The notes beneath the pieces were generated by a model, which had not been told where the DNA came from, searched no databases, and saw nothing but the letters and a program-made list of their open reading frames with translations. Source: Pseudomonadota bacterium (lineage in GTDB: Bacteria; Pseudomonadota; Alphaproteobacteria; Caulobacterales; Aquidulcibacteraceae). Taken from it: a DNA stretch of 21,356 nucleotides. The stretch's first letter is position 1, and the number at the start of each line of letters is the position of its first letter. Where the stretch lies: the NCBI GenBank assembly GCA_023410295.1, contig JAEYPY010000183.1:1-21356 (forward strand). Reading direction: 5' to 3'. Position numbers and translations under genes: made by a program. Below, piece after piece: positions 14,367 to 21,356 of this stretch.

Positions 14367-14630
14367 ATGGACGATCGCCGCAAGAAGCTCAAATTCCGCG
14401 CGTGGCGTCGGGGCTTTCGGGAGATTGACTTGATTCTAGGCGGCTTTGCCGACGCTCATCTCAACGAGATGGACGAAGGCGGGCTCGATACGTTCGAGCG
14501 CCTGCTCGATGCGCCCGATCAGGACGCCTATGACTGGATCACCGAGCGGGCGCCTGCGCCCGCTGAACACGACACGCCGACCCTCGCGCTGATTCGCGCG
14601 TTCCGCTTCCATGTCGCCAAACCGAGCTAG
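14367..14630 (+). CDS. sdhE: SdhE/SDHAF2 family FAD assembly factor of succinate dehydrogenase
   Basis: SdhE promotes covalent attachment of FAD to the SdhA flavoprotein in the cytosol. The 87-aa size and the RGxxE signature (Arg15-Gly16-Phe17-Arg18-Glu19, in WRRGFREIDLILGGFAD) identify the family. The following all-helical pattern with ERLLDAPDQDAYDWITER is typical. The C-terminal tail is Ala/Pro-rich and somewhat extended. GGAG (14360-14363) precedes the ATG by 3 nt. It is 13 nt upstream of mfd and almost certainly co-transcribed with it. The recG / sdhE-mfd arrangement recurs in alphaproteobacteria, although no metabolic link between FAD insertion and repair is evident. Confidence 0.94.
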   Translation: MDDRRKKLKFRAWRRGFREIDLILGGFADAHLNEMDEGGLDTFERLLDAPDQDAYDWITERAPAPAEHDTPTLALIRAFRFHVAKPS

Positions 14631-14643
14631 CGCGAAGAGCTGA

Positions 14644-17600
14644 ATGAAAGATACCGCCCTCCCACCGCGTCTCATCGAGACGCTGGCGAAGTCGAAAGAC
14701 GCGCTGATCGTCGCCGGCGCGCCTGAGGGCGTGGACGCTGCGGGGCTAGCCGAAGCAGCTCGGCTGCGGGGCGGCGTTACGCTCTTCGTCGCGCGCGATG
14801 AGACGCGGGCGGCGCAGTTCGAGGCGGCGTCGAAATTCTTCGCGCCGGAACTGGAGACACTGCGTCTGCCGGCGTGGGATACGCTGCCGTACGACCGCAT
14901 TTCGCCGGCGGCGGGCGTCGCGGCGCAACGCTGCGCGGCCCTGACGCGGCTGGCGCGGCGCTCCGACGATGCACGACCGCTGCTGGTGATCGCTACCGCT
15001 TCGGCCGTCGCGCAGCGCGTGCCGCCGCGCGCTCGTATGGGCGAGAGCGCGTTCGAAGCTGAAGCCGGCGCCGAAGCATCGATGGAATTGCTCGAAGCGT
15101 ACTTCGCTGTGAATGGATACGCGCGCGCGTCCACCGTGCGTGCACCGGGCGAGTTCGCGGTGCGCGGCGGGTTGATCGATGTCTTTCCGCCAGGCTCGCC
15201 CGAACCGCTGCGCTTCGACTTTTTCGGCGACACGCTGGAGAGCATCCGCAGTTTTGATCCAGAGACGCAGATCTCGAAGGCGAAGCATAAGAGCGCGTTG
15301 CTCACGCCGGTGAGCGAATTGCTGCTGGATGAACTGACGGTGCTGCAGTTCCGCCGCCGCTTCAACCAGGCCTACGGCGCGGTCAGTGACGCGCTCTATG
15401 ATAGCGTGAGCGCCCGCATTCGCCGGCAAGGCATCGAGCAATTCCTACCGTTTTTCTATGAGCGGCTCGAAACCGTGTTCGACTACGCCGGCAAGGATGC
15501 GCTGATCGCGTTCGATGCGCTGGCGGAAGATGCGATCAAGGAGCGCGTCGATACGGCGCGCGACCATTACGAGTCGCGCAAAACGGCGCCGGTGGCGCGG
15601 GGCGCTTCGCCGTTCCGGGCGCCGGAGCCGGAGCTGCTCTATCTCGATGGCGATGCGCTAAGCGAGGCCATCGGCGCGCGCGCGGTTCGCCGCTTCAGCC
15701 ACTTCGATACCGATTCAAAAAGACAACTCGATCTCGGCGCACGGCCCGGGCGCGATTTCGCGCCGGAGCGCGCGGCTGATGCGAATGTGTTCGAGGCGGC
15801 GGCGAAATACATCGAAGCGCTGGCGAAAGCGAAGAAGCGTGTCGTCATCGCCGCCTGGTCCGATGGTTCGGCCGAGCGCTTGTCGGGCGTGCTCACGGAT
15901 CATGGCGTTGAAGGCGTCGCGCGTGTGGATTCGTGGCGCTATGCCTCGGCGCTGCCGAAAGCGGCGCATGCGCTGGCGGTGCTGCCGCTCGAGCATGGCT
16001 TTGAGACCGAGCACATCGCCTTCATCGCCGAGCAGGACATTCTGGGCGATCGCCTGGCGCGGCCACGCAAGCGGCGCAAAGCGTCCGCCGTCATCGCCGA
16101 AGCCGCGGCGATGAGCCAGGGCGATCTTATCGTCCACCAGGATCATGGCGTCGGTCGCTATGAGGGGCTCAAGACGCTCGACGTCGCCGGCGCGCCGCAC
16201 GATTGCTTGGATCTGACTTACGCTGGCGGCGACAAGCTTTATCTGCCGGTTGAAAACATCGAGCTCGTCAGCCGCTACGGTTCGGAAGGCGCTGAAGCGC
16301 AGCTCGACAAGCTGGGCGGCGTCGCATGGCAGAGCCGCAAAGCACGCGCCAAGCAGCGCTTGCGGGATATGGCGGAAGAATTGCTGCGCATCGCCGCGCA
16401 ACGCGCCACGCGCACGGCCGAGCCCGTGGCGCCGCCGGAAGGCCTGTGGGACGAGTTCTGCGCCCGCTTTCCGTATGAAGAAACCGACGACCAGCTCGCG
16501 GCGATCGACGATGTGGTCGGCGACCTCGCTTCCGGACGACCGATGGATCGCCTCATCTGCGGCGATGTCGGCTTTGGCAAAACTGAAGTCGCGCTGCGTG
16601 CCGCGTTCCTGGTGGCGATGAGCGGCAAGCAGGTGGCGGTGGTCGCGCCAACGACGCTGCTTTGCCGTCAGCATTATCGCACCTTTACCGAACGCTTCCG
16701 CGGACTGCCGGTGCGTGTGCGTCAGCTTTCGCGTCTGGTCACGGCCAAGGAAGCGGCGGAGACGAAGGCGGGCGTGGCCGACGGGAAGATTGAGATTGTC
16801 GTCGGCACGCATGCGCTTTTGTCGAAGACGATCAAGTTCGCCGATCTCGGCCTCATGATCATCGACGAAGAGCAGCACTTCGGCGTCAAGCACAAGGAGC
16901 GCTTGAAGGATCTGCGCGCCGAAGTGCATGCGCTGACGCTCTCAGCGACGCCGATCCCGCGTACGCTGCAACTCGCGCTCGCGGGCGTACGGGAGATGAG
17001 CCTCATCACTACGCCTCCTATCGACCGCATGGCCGTGCGCACCTATGTGACGCCGTTTGATACGATGACGGTGCGCGAGGCGCTGCTGCGTGAGAAATAT
17101 CGCGGCGGGCAGAGCTTCTTCGTCTGCCCGCGCATTTCCGATCTCGATGATGCCTCCGATTTCCTGCGCCGTAATGCCCCGGAGGTGACGTTCGCGGTCG
17201 CGCACGGGCAGATGCCTGCAAGTCAGCTCGATGAGATCATGACGCAGTTCTACGACGGCGCATACGACGTGCTCGTTTCGACCACCATCGTGGAATCCGG
17301 CCTCGATATTCCGCGCGCCAATACGCTCATCGTCTATCGCGGTGATATGTTCGGGCTGGCGCAACTCTATCAGCTGCGCGGGCGGGTCGGGCGCTCCAAG
17401 GTGCGAGCCTACGCCTATCTTACCACGGCCGCTGAACAGGCGTTGACGGCCGGCGCAGAGAAGCGGCTGAAGATTCTCTCTTCGCTCGACAGCCTCGGCG
17501 CCGGCTTCACGCTGGCGAGCCACGATCTCGACATGCGCGGCGGCGGCAATTTGCTGGGCGAAGAGCAGTCAGGGCATATCCGCGAAGTCGGCGTCGAACT

Positions 17601-18132
17601 CTACCAGACCATGCTCGAAGAAGCCGTGCAGGCTTTGCGCGAGGGCAAGGAAGAGACGGTCAGCGAAAAGTCGTGGTCGCCGCAGATCAATGTCGGTGCT
17701 TCGGTGCTAATCCCCGAAGACTATGTCGCTGATCTCAATGTGCGCCTCTCGCTTTATCGCCGCCTCGCCGATCTCGACACCGATCAGGAGCGCGAGGCTT
17801 TCGCCGCTGAATTGATCGACCGCTTCGGGCCATTGCCGGCCGAAGCAGATCAGCTGATCGCGGTCGCGGCGCTGAAATCGCTCTGCCGGCGCTGCCTTAT
17901 CGCCAAGCTCGATGCGGGGCCGAAGGGCGCGGTGCTAACATTCCGCGATGGCGGCTTCCCCGATCCGATGGCTTTGGTGCGGTTCGTTCAGGAGCGGCCG
18001 GACGATTTCAAGATGCGCCCCGATGGCAAGCTGGTGGTGCAGGGCGGTTGGCCGGATGCAACGCAGCGGCTCAAGGCGCTGCGCGGCGTGCTGGAGAAGC
18101 TCTCGCGCATCGCGACGCGGCAGGCGGCGTAA
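14644..18132 (+). CDS. mfd: Transcription-repair coupling factor Mfd
   Basis: Mfd displaces RNA polymerase stalled at lesions and recruits UvrA for nucleotide excision repair. The 1162-aa product matches the usual length of about 1150. Its N-terminal UvrB-like module (about 1-330) contains LPAWDTLPYDRISPA and FAVRGGLIDVFPPGSPEPLR-type sequence. The RNA polymerase interaction domain starts near GDLIVHQDHGVGRYEG (493-508). The RecG-like translocase has Walker A GDVGFGKT (640-647) and DEEQH (741-745). The TRG region surrounds LGEEQSGHIREVG (from about 971), and a C-terminal UvrA-masking domain follows. ATG 14644 has GAAGAG just upstream and follows sdhE by 13 nt. Its stop lies 2 nt from the stop of the opposing lipoprotein gene. 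Confidence 0.98.
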   Translation: MKDTALPPRLIETLAKSKDALIVAGAPEGVDAAGLAEAARLRGGVTLFVARDETRAAQFEAASKFFAPELETLRLPAWDTLPYDRISPAAGVAAQRCAALTRLARRSDDARPLLVIATASAVAQRVPPRARMGESAFEAEAGAEASMELLEAYFAVNGYARASTVRAPGEFAVRGGLIDVFPPGSPEPLRFDFFGDTLESIRSFDPETQISKAKHKSALLTPVSELLLDELTVLQFRRRFNQAYGAVSDALYDSVSARIRRQGIEQFLPFFYERLETVFDYAGKDALIAFDALAEDAIKERVDTARDHYESRKTAPVARGASPFRAPEPELLYLDGDALSEAIGARAVRRFSHFDTDSKRQLDLGARPGRDFAPERAADANVFEAAAKYIEALAKAKKRVVIAAWSDGSAERLSGVLTDHGVEGVARVDSWRYASALPKAAHALAVLPLEHGFETEHIAFIAEQDILGDRLARPRKRRKASAVIAEAAAMSQGDLIVHQDHGVGRYEGLKTLDVAGAPHDCLDLTYAGGDKLYLPVENIELVSRYGSEGAEAQLDKLGGVAWQSRKARAKQRLRDMAEELLRIAAQRATRTAEPVAPPEGLWDEFCARFPYEETDDQLAAIDDVVGDLASGRPMDRLICGDVGFGKTEVALRAAFLVAMSGKQVAVVAPTTLLCRQHYRTFTERFRGLPVRVRQLSRLVTAKEAAETKAGVADGKIEIVVGTHALLSKTIKFADLGLMIIDEEQHFGVKHKERLKDLRAEVHALTLSATPIPRTLQLALAGVREMSLITTPPIDRMAVRTYVTPFDTMTVREALLREKYRGGQSFFVCPRISDLDDASDFLRRNAPEVTFAVAHGQMPASQLDEIMTQFYDGAYDVLVSTTIVESGLDIPRANTLIVYRGDMFGLAQLYQLRGRVGRSKVRAYAYLTTAAEQALTAGAEKRLKILSSLDSLGAGFTLASHDLDMRGGGNLLGEEQSGHIREVGVELYQTMLEEAVQALREGKEETVSEKSWSPQINVGASVLIPEDYVADLNVRLSLYRRLADLDTDQEREAFAAELIDRFGPLPAEADQLIAVAALKSLCRRCLIAKLDAGPKGAVLTFRDGGFPDPMALVRFVQERPDDFKMRPDGKLVVQGGWPDATQRLKALRGVLEKLSRIATRQAA

Positions 18133-18134
18133 GC

Positions 18135-18635
18135 TCAGCGCGAAAGCAAATCGAGCAACAGGCCGTACTCGGAATCCATGACGCCGTTGCGGCGCGCGCG
18201 TGCGACGGCTTCGCGGCCGTCATCGGCGATGCGCGGCGCCCAGGAGTCGAGCGCATCGCAGCGCCGCCCGTCGGGACGCGGACGGCGATCGGTCGCCAGC
18301 CGCACCAGCTGCGAAACATAGATGCCGACGCCCTCGCGGATTTCACGTTCGCCGCCGCCGCTCGCGGCCGCGTTCATCGCGCCGATCTCAAGCGCGCCGA
18401 CGAGCCCCGCATCGATCACATGCCGCATCGGCACGCCGCAGGCGAAACTGTCCCCGAGCGCATTGGACCAGCTCTCGGTGGTGCGATCGATCTGGTCCGC
18501 GGTCGGCCGGCCGGCGAAGAAAGTCGCGACCGAGCCGCGGCTTGCCGCATCAGCATAGCGCAGCGACGGAAGTGCGTCCGGGAACGTGGCGCAAGCGGCG
18601 AGGGCGGCGAGAGCGATGAGAGCAGCGCGGCGCAT
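18135..18635 (-). CDS. Small putative lipoprotein of unknown function
   Basis: The 166-aa product starts MRRAALIALAALAACATFPD: two arginines, a hydrophobic helix and a lipobox L12-A-A-C15, predicting signal peptidase II cleavage and membrane anchoring. The mature part has no repeats or further membrane helix. It contains two additional cysteines (Cys66 in SFACGVP and Cys126 in RRCDAL) that could form a disulfide in the periplasm. I do not recognise a family. Start ATG 18635 is supported by AAAGGA 7 nt upstream and by the signal peptide; longer upstream extensions would lack a signal. It lies 58 nt downstream of the PopA-like gene on the same strand, so they may be co-transcribed, and converges on mfd with a 2-nt gap. 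Confidence 0.8.
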   Translation of the reverse strand: MRRAALIALAALAACATFPDALPSLRYADAASRGSVATFFAGRPTADQIDRTTESWSNALGDSFACGVPMRHVIDAGLVGALEIGAMNAAASGGGEREIREGVGIYVSQLVRLATDRRPRPDGRRCDALDSWAPRIADDGREAVARARRNGVMDSEYGLLLDLLSR

Positions 18636-18693
18636 GAGCTTATCCTTTTCGCGACAACGCCTGCCTCCGCCGACGGTTCGCGTGGTGGCAGCG

Positions 18694-20001
18694 TTACGCC
18701 AAGACGCTCTCGGCTTCCAGCGCTCGTAGCGCCCGCGCCAGCATGGCTGAGCCGCTTTCGCCAGGCTGCAGTTCGACCGCGCTCTGCTCGAACACCAGCG
18801 GCCCGGCGTCGCCTTCGCCGGAAGCAAACGCGGTGCACTCGGCGACCGAGGCTATTCGCTCGCCCGTCCGCCGTGCCGCGGCAAGCGAGGCTGCGGGCAA
18901 GGCTACGGTGATGAGATCCCCACCCAAGGTAGCGCTGGCGTCGGCATCGCGCATGAGACGCGCGGCGAGGCTGGCGATCTCGTTGAAGCCGCGCTTCCAC
19001 ACTTCGGCGCTAGGCTCGCGCGCGCCGGGCGCGGGCATGACGTGCAGCACCGAGAGCGAAAGCGGGCGCCCGCTCTGATGATGATCGGCGGCAAGACGTG
19101 CGAGGTGCTTGTCGAATGCCGCGCGTTTGAAGAGGCCGGTGCGCGCATCGCCCATGAGATCGCGCAGCGCACGGATGTCGTGTTCGGCCGCGCTACGGCG
19201 GCGTTCGCGGCGCACCGCTTCGAAGAGCCAGCCAAGGCTTGGGCCGCAGGGCGCGTTCGCTTCGGCGACGGCGGAGGCGCCGCGTGCGATGGCGGCTTCC
19301 GCTGTGGCGGTATCGCCAGGCGCGGCAATGACCATGGTCGGCAAATGATGCAGCGTCGCGTTGCGGCGGAGCGCGGCGCAGAGCGAGATCGCCGTTGCTG
19401 GATCCTTTGCGCCGTTCAGGACCACCGCGTCGAACGGTTCATCGTGCAAGTGATCGAAGCCGGCGTAGGAGGAGAAGGCCGCGGCGACGAGCCCGCCTTG
19501 TTCGGCTAGCACGCGCTCCAGCGCCAGGAACATGACGCTTGGCGCGCCGATATAGAGGGCTTTTAGTTTGCGCGGCTCGGGCGCGGCTGGCAGTGCGATC
19601 TTCAGTTCCGCCGCAGTCGCGGCGCGGCGAGCGCGTTCTTCCGCAACGACGGCAGCGCGCATGCAGGCTTCGACTTGCGCTGCGAGCAGCTTCGGCGGCG
19701 CATCGAGCGCAATCGCCCCCGCAAACACTTCAGGTGCGCCGAGACCGAGCTTCGGCGGCGCGTTCCACTTAAGACCGACCAAGCGCGCGAGAGGCGGGGG
19801 CTCAGCTTCAAGCGAGGTCACGGCAAGACGAGCGACTTCCGCTACGTCGCCCTGCAAGGCTGAGAAAATGGTGATGTCCTCGCCATCGGGCGCGGGACGA
19901 TAGGGACCAGCGAGCGCCATCGGGTCCACGCCGGCAGCCGCGAGCAAGCCCTGCGCGTCGCGCGCATGGCGGGCGTCATGTGCTCGCACCACGATCCGCA
20001 A
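18694..20001 (-). CDS. PopA-like protein: pseudo-receiver domains with a degenerate GGDEF domain
   Basis: The 435-aa product appears to have an N-terminal receiver-like domain (about 1-120), a second receiver-like domain (about 147-265) and a C-terminal GGDEF-family domain (about 275-435). In the second domain the usual phospho-acceptor Asp is Asn196 (DAVVLNG). The GGDEF domain has the entry motif DARTGLFKRAAFDKHL (285-300), but its active site reads GGDLI (360-364) rather than GG(D/E)EF, so cyclase activity is unlikely. The inhibitory c-di-GMP site RxxD is intact (Arg351-Asp354, exactly upstream). This combination is the design of Caulobacter PopA, a c-di-GMP effector that promotes ClpXP degradation of CtrA. 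Start is TTG 20001: a stop lies two codons upstream and GGAG lies 9 nt before it. A generic inactive diguanylate cyclase is the alternative. Confidence 0.7.
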   Translation of the reverse strand: MRIVVRAHDARHARDAQGLLAAAGVDPMALAGPYRPAPDGEDITIFSALQGDVAEVARLAVTSLEAEPPPLARLVGLKWNAPPKLGLGAPEVFAGAIALDAPPKLLAAQVEACMRAAVVAEERARRAATAAELKIALPAAPEPRKLKALYIGAPSVMFLALERVLAEQGGLVAAAFSSYAGFDHLHDEPFDAVVLNGAKDPATAISLCAALRRNATLHHLPTMVIAAPGDTATAEAAIARGASAVAEANAPCGPSLGWLFEAVRRERRRSAAEHDIRALRDLMGDARTGLFKRAAFDKHLARLAADHHQSGRPLSLSVLHVMPAPGAREPSAEVWKRGFNEIASLAARLMRDADASATLGGDLITVALPAASLAAARRTGERIASVAECTAFASGEGDAGPLVFEQSAVELQPGESGSAMLARALRALEAESVLA

Positions 20002-20101
20002 AAGTTAACGCTCCGGCAGCCGGCCCACCTATCAGAGCTGCTTGTTGCAACTATCGCCCGTTCGCGCGACGAAGCAAATCGGCAAGGTAAACGAGGCAAG
20101 C

Positions 20102-21208
20102 ATGGCGTCCGGTCCGCTCAATGGCGTTAAGGTTCTGGAGTTCGCGGGCATCGGCCCGGGGCCGTTTTGCTGCATGCTGCTCTCCGACATGGGCGCGGAG
20201 GTCGTGCGCATCGACCGCAAGGGCGGCAGGCCAACGTTCAAGAACGACATCGCCGCGCGCGGACGCCGGCAGATCGCGCTGGATCTCAAGAACGCAGACG
20301 ACATCGCCATTGCCCTGGACTTGATAGGCAAGGCGGACGTTCTCATTGAAGGCTTCCGTCCCGGTGTGATGGAACGCTTGGGGCTGGGGCCGGACGAAGC
20401 GCTGGCGAAGAATCCGGGCCTCATTTACGGGCGCATGACCGGCTGGGGGCAAACCGGACCGCTGGCCCAGGTTGCCGGTCACGATCTCAATTACATTGCC
20501 ATTTCGGGCGCCTTGCATGCGATGGGGCGCAAGGGATCGCCGCCGTCGCCGCCGCTCAACCTGGTCGGCGATTTTGGCGGCGGCTCGCTTTACCTCGCGA
20601 TGGGCGTGTGCGCGGCGTTGGTCGAGCGTGGCCGCTCCGGTAAGGGGCAAGTGATCGATGCGGCGATTACCGACGGCGCGGCGTCGATGATGGCGATGAT
20701 GTATGGCATGCGCGCCTCCGGCATCTGGAGCGACGAGCGCGACGACAATCTCCTCGATGGCGGCGCGCATTTTTACGATGTTTACGAAACCAAGGACGGC
20801 AAGTTCGTCTCGATCGGCTCGATCGAACCGCAATTCTACGCCCTGCTCTTGGAAAAGACCGGTTTAAAGGACGATCCGGCCTTCGCCGCGCACATGGTGA
20901 AGCCCGAATGGCCGGCGCTCTCGGAAAAGCTGGCCGCGGTGATCGTGACGAAGACGCGCGATGAATGGAGCGCACTGATGGAAGGCACGGACGTCTGCTT
21001 TGCGCCGGTGCTCTCGATGGCGGAAGCGCCTGCCCACCCGCACAACGCCGCCCGCGAGACGTTCGTAGAGGTGGGCGGGCTCACCCAGCCAGCGCCCGCG
21101 CCGCGCTTCTCACGCACGCCTTCGGCAATCCAGGGCCCGCCCGGCGGCGCGCCCGAGGAAGCCGCTGCGGTGCTCGCGGACTGGGGCGGGCGCGATCGTT
21201 CAAGCTGA
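20102..21208 (+). CDS. CaiB/BaiF family CoA enzyme, probable alpha-methylacyl-CoA racemase
   Basis: The 368-aa product is a family III CoA-transferase-fold protein. It is closest in motifs to alpha-methylacyl-CoA racemase (AMACR/MCR), which epimerises 2-methyl-branched acyl-CoAs. It begins GPLNGVKVLEFAGIGPGPF and has ARGRRQIALDLK, DVLIEGFRPGVMERLGLGP and GRMTGWGQTGP. The M. tuberculosis MCR triad His126/Asp156/Glu241 aligns at His127 (GHDLNY), Asp157 (VGDFGGGS) and Glu242 (GSIEPQFY). Retention of all three favours racemase over simple CoA transfer. ATG 20102 has GAGG 5 nt upstream. It is divergent from the PopA-like gene across about 100 nt. The physiological acyl-CoA substrate is not evident from neighbours. 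Confidence 0.9.
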   Translation: MASGPLNGVKVLEFAGIGPGPFCCMLLSDMGAEVVRIDRKGGRPTFKNDIAARGRRQIALDLKNADDIAIALDLIGKADVLIEGFRPGVMERLGLGPDEALAKNPGLIYGRMTGWGQTGPLAQVAGHDLNYIAISGALHAMGRKGSPPSPPLNLVGDFGGGSLYLAMGVCAALVERGRSGKGQVIDAAITDGAASMMAMMYGMRASGIWSDERDDNLLDGGAHFYDVYETKDGKFVSIGSIEPQFYALLLEKTGLKDDPAFAAHMVKPEWPALSEKLAAVIVTKTRDEWSALMEGTDVCFAPVLSMAEAPAHPHNAARETFVEVGGLTQPAPAPRFSRTPSAIQGPPGGAPEEAAAVLADWGGRDRSS

Positions 21209-21356
21209 TTAACCGATTCAGGGCCGGTTCAAGCCGGGTGGTGTTTTATCATCCCAGGTTCCGGACGATTTTTCGTCCCTCGCTCGTACCGGGGCCAGGT
21301 TCTCGACCCGCCCTAAGGGTCGAAGCAGAAGCGCCGGCGGCCGGCTCAGCCGCCGG
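21209..21356 (+). other. Right-edge intergenic region with three successive hairpins
   Basis: No gene is visible in the last 148 nt. A GATTC (GANTC) site lies at 21214-21218. Three perfect inverted repeats follow: GGACGA/TCGTCC (21263-21268 / 21273-21278) with loop TTTT; TCGACCC/GGGTCGA (21303-21309 / 21317-21323) with a 7-nt loop; and CCGGCGG/CCGCCGG (21334-21340 / 21350-21356), cut off by the window end. The last could be a terminator for a gene on either side; the set could also be a structured RNA. A poor -10-like TATCAT is at 21247-21252. Confidence 0.5.

Noticed and set aside
15715..16929. Long open frame (404 codons) on minus, antisense to mfd
   Set aside because: Lies wholly inside mfd in the antisense frame and shows no family motif.
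20002..20101. Divergent promoters between the PopA-like gene and the CaiB/BaiF gene
   Set aside because: Several TTG and TA-rich pieces exist (for example TTGTTGCAACTATC near 20043) but none gives a convincing -35/-10 pair, so no site is called.

Overview
The window is a GC-rich chromosomal segment with tightly packed, mostly single-copy housekeeping genes. The organism is very probably an alphaproteobacterium of the Caulobacterales/Hyphomonadaceae type. Reasons: the tig-clpP-clpX-lon-hup order; recG diverging from sdhE-mfd; a stand-alone homologue of the mitochondrial complex I accessory subunit NDUFS4; RpoH-type promoters of alphaproteobacterial form (CTTGAA-N17-CCANAT-like); GANTC sites near promoters; and a pseudo-receiver/degenerate-GGDEF protein resembling Caulobacter PopA. 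I see no insertion sequence, prophage, integrase, CRISPR array, rRNA or plasmid gene.

Left part (1-7411, plus strand): the 3' end of an unidentified gene, tRNA-Leu(UAG) with a long hairpin attached to its 3' end, then a proteostasis block: trigger factor (tig), ClpP protease, ClpX unfoldase, Lon protease and an HU-type DNA-binding protein, closed by a strong intrinsic terminator. The clpP-clpX gap (354 nt) is the only gene-free stretch over 300 nt. It holds a perfect DnaA box and two promoter candidates. RpoH-like promoters with the same 17-nt spacer lie upstream of clpX and lon.

Middle (7444-14306): a small NDUFS4-like gene and tRNA-Arg(UCU) on the plus strand, then minus-strand genes: recG and a family-2 glycosyltransferase (one probable operon), cyclopropane-fatty-acid synthase (cfa), and the overlapping sulfur-metabolism pair sseA-metC (3-mercaptopyruvate sulfurtransferase and a cystathionine beta-lyase-like enzyme).

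Right part (14307-21356): a compact divergent promoter separates recG from the sdhE-mfd operon (flavinylation factor and transcription-repair coupling factor). Converging on mfd are a small lipoprotein gene and, upstream of it, the PopA-like c-di-GMP effector candidate. Divergent from the latter is a CaiB/BaiF-family enzyme with the full alpha-methylacyl-CoA racemase catalytic triad. The final 148 nt carry three successive perfect hairpins and no recognisable gene.

Functional themes are protein quality control (Tig, ClpXP, Lon), DNA repair (RecG, Mfd), membrane and envelope modification (Cfa, glycosyltransferase), respiratory-complex assembly (NDUFS4-like, SdhE) and sulfur amino-acid metabolism. 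If the PopA-like reading is right, a c-di-GMP-dependent ClpXP specificity factor lies about 15 kb from clpP and clpX. I do not see a new multi-gene system. The best leads are that protein and several regulatory-DNA structures.
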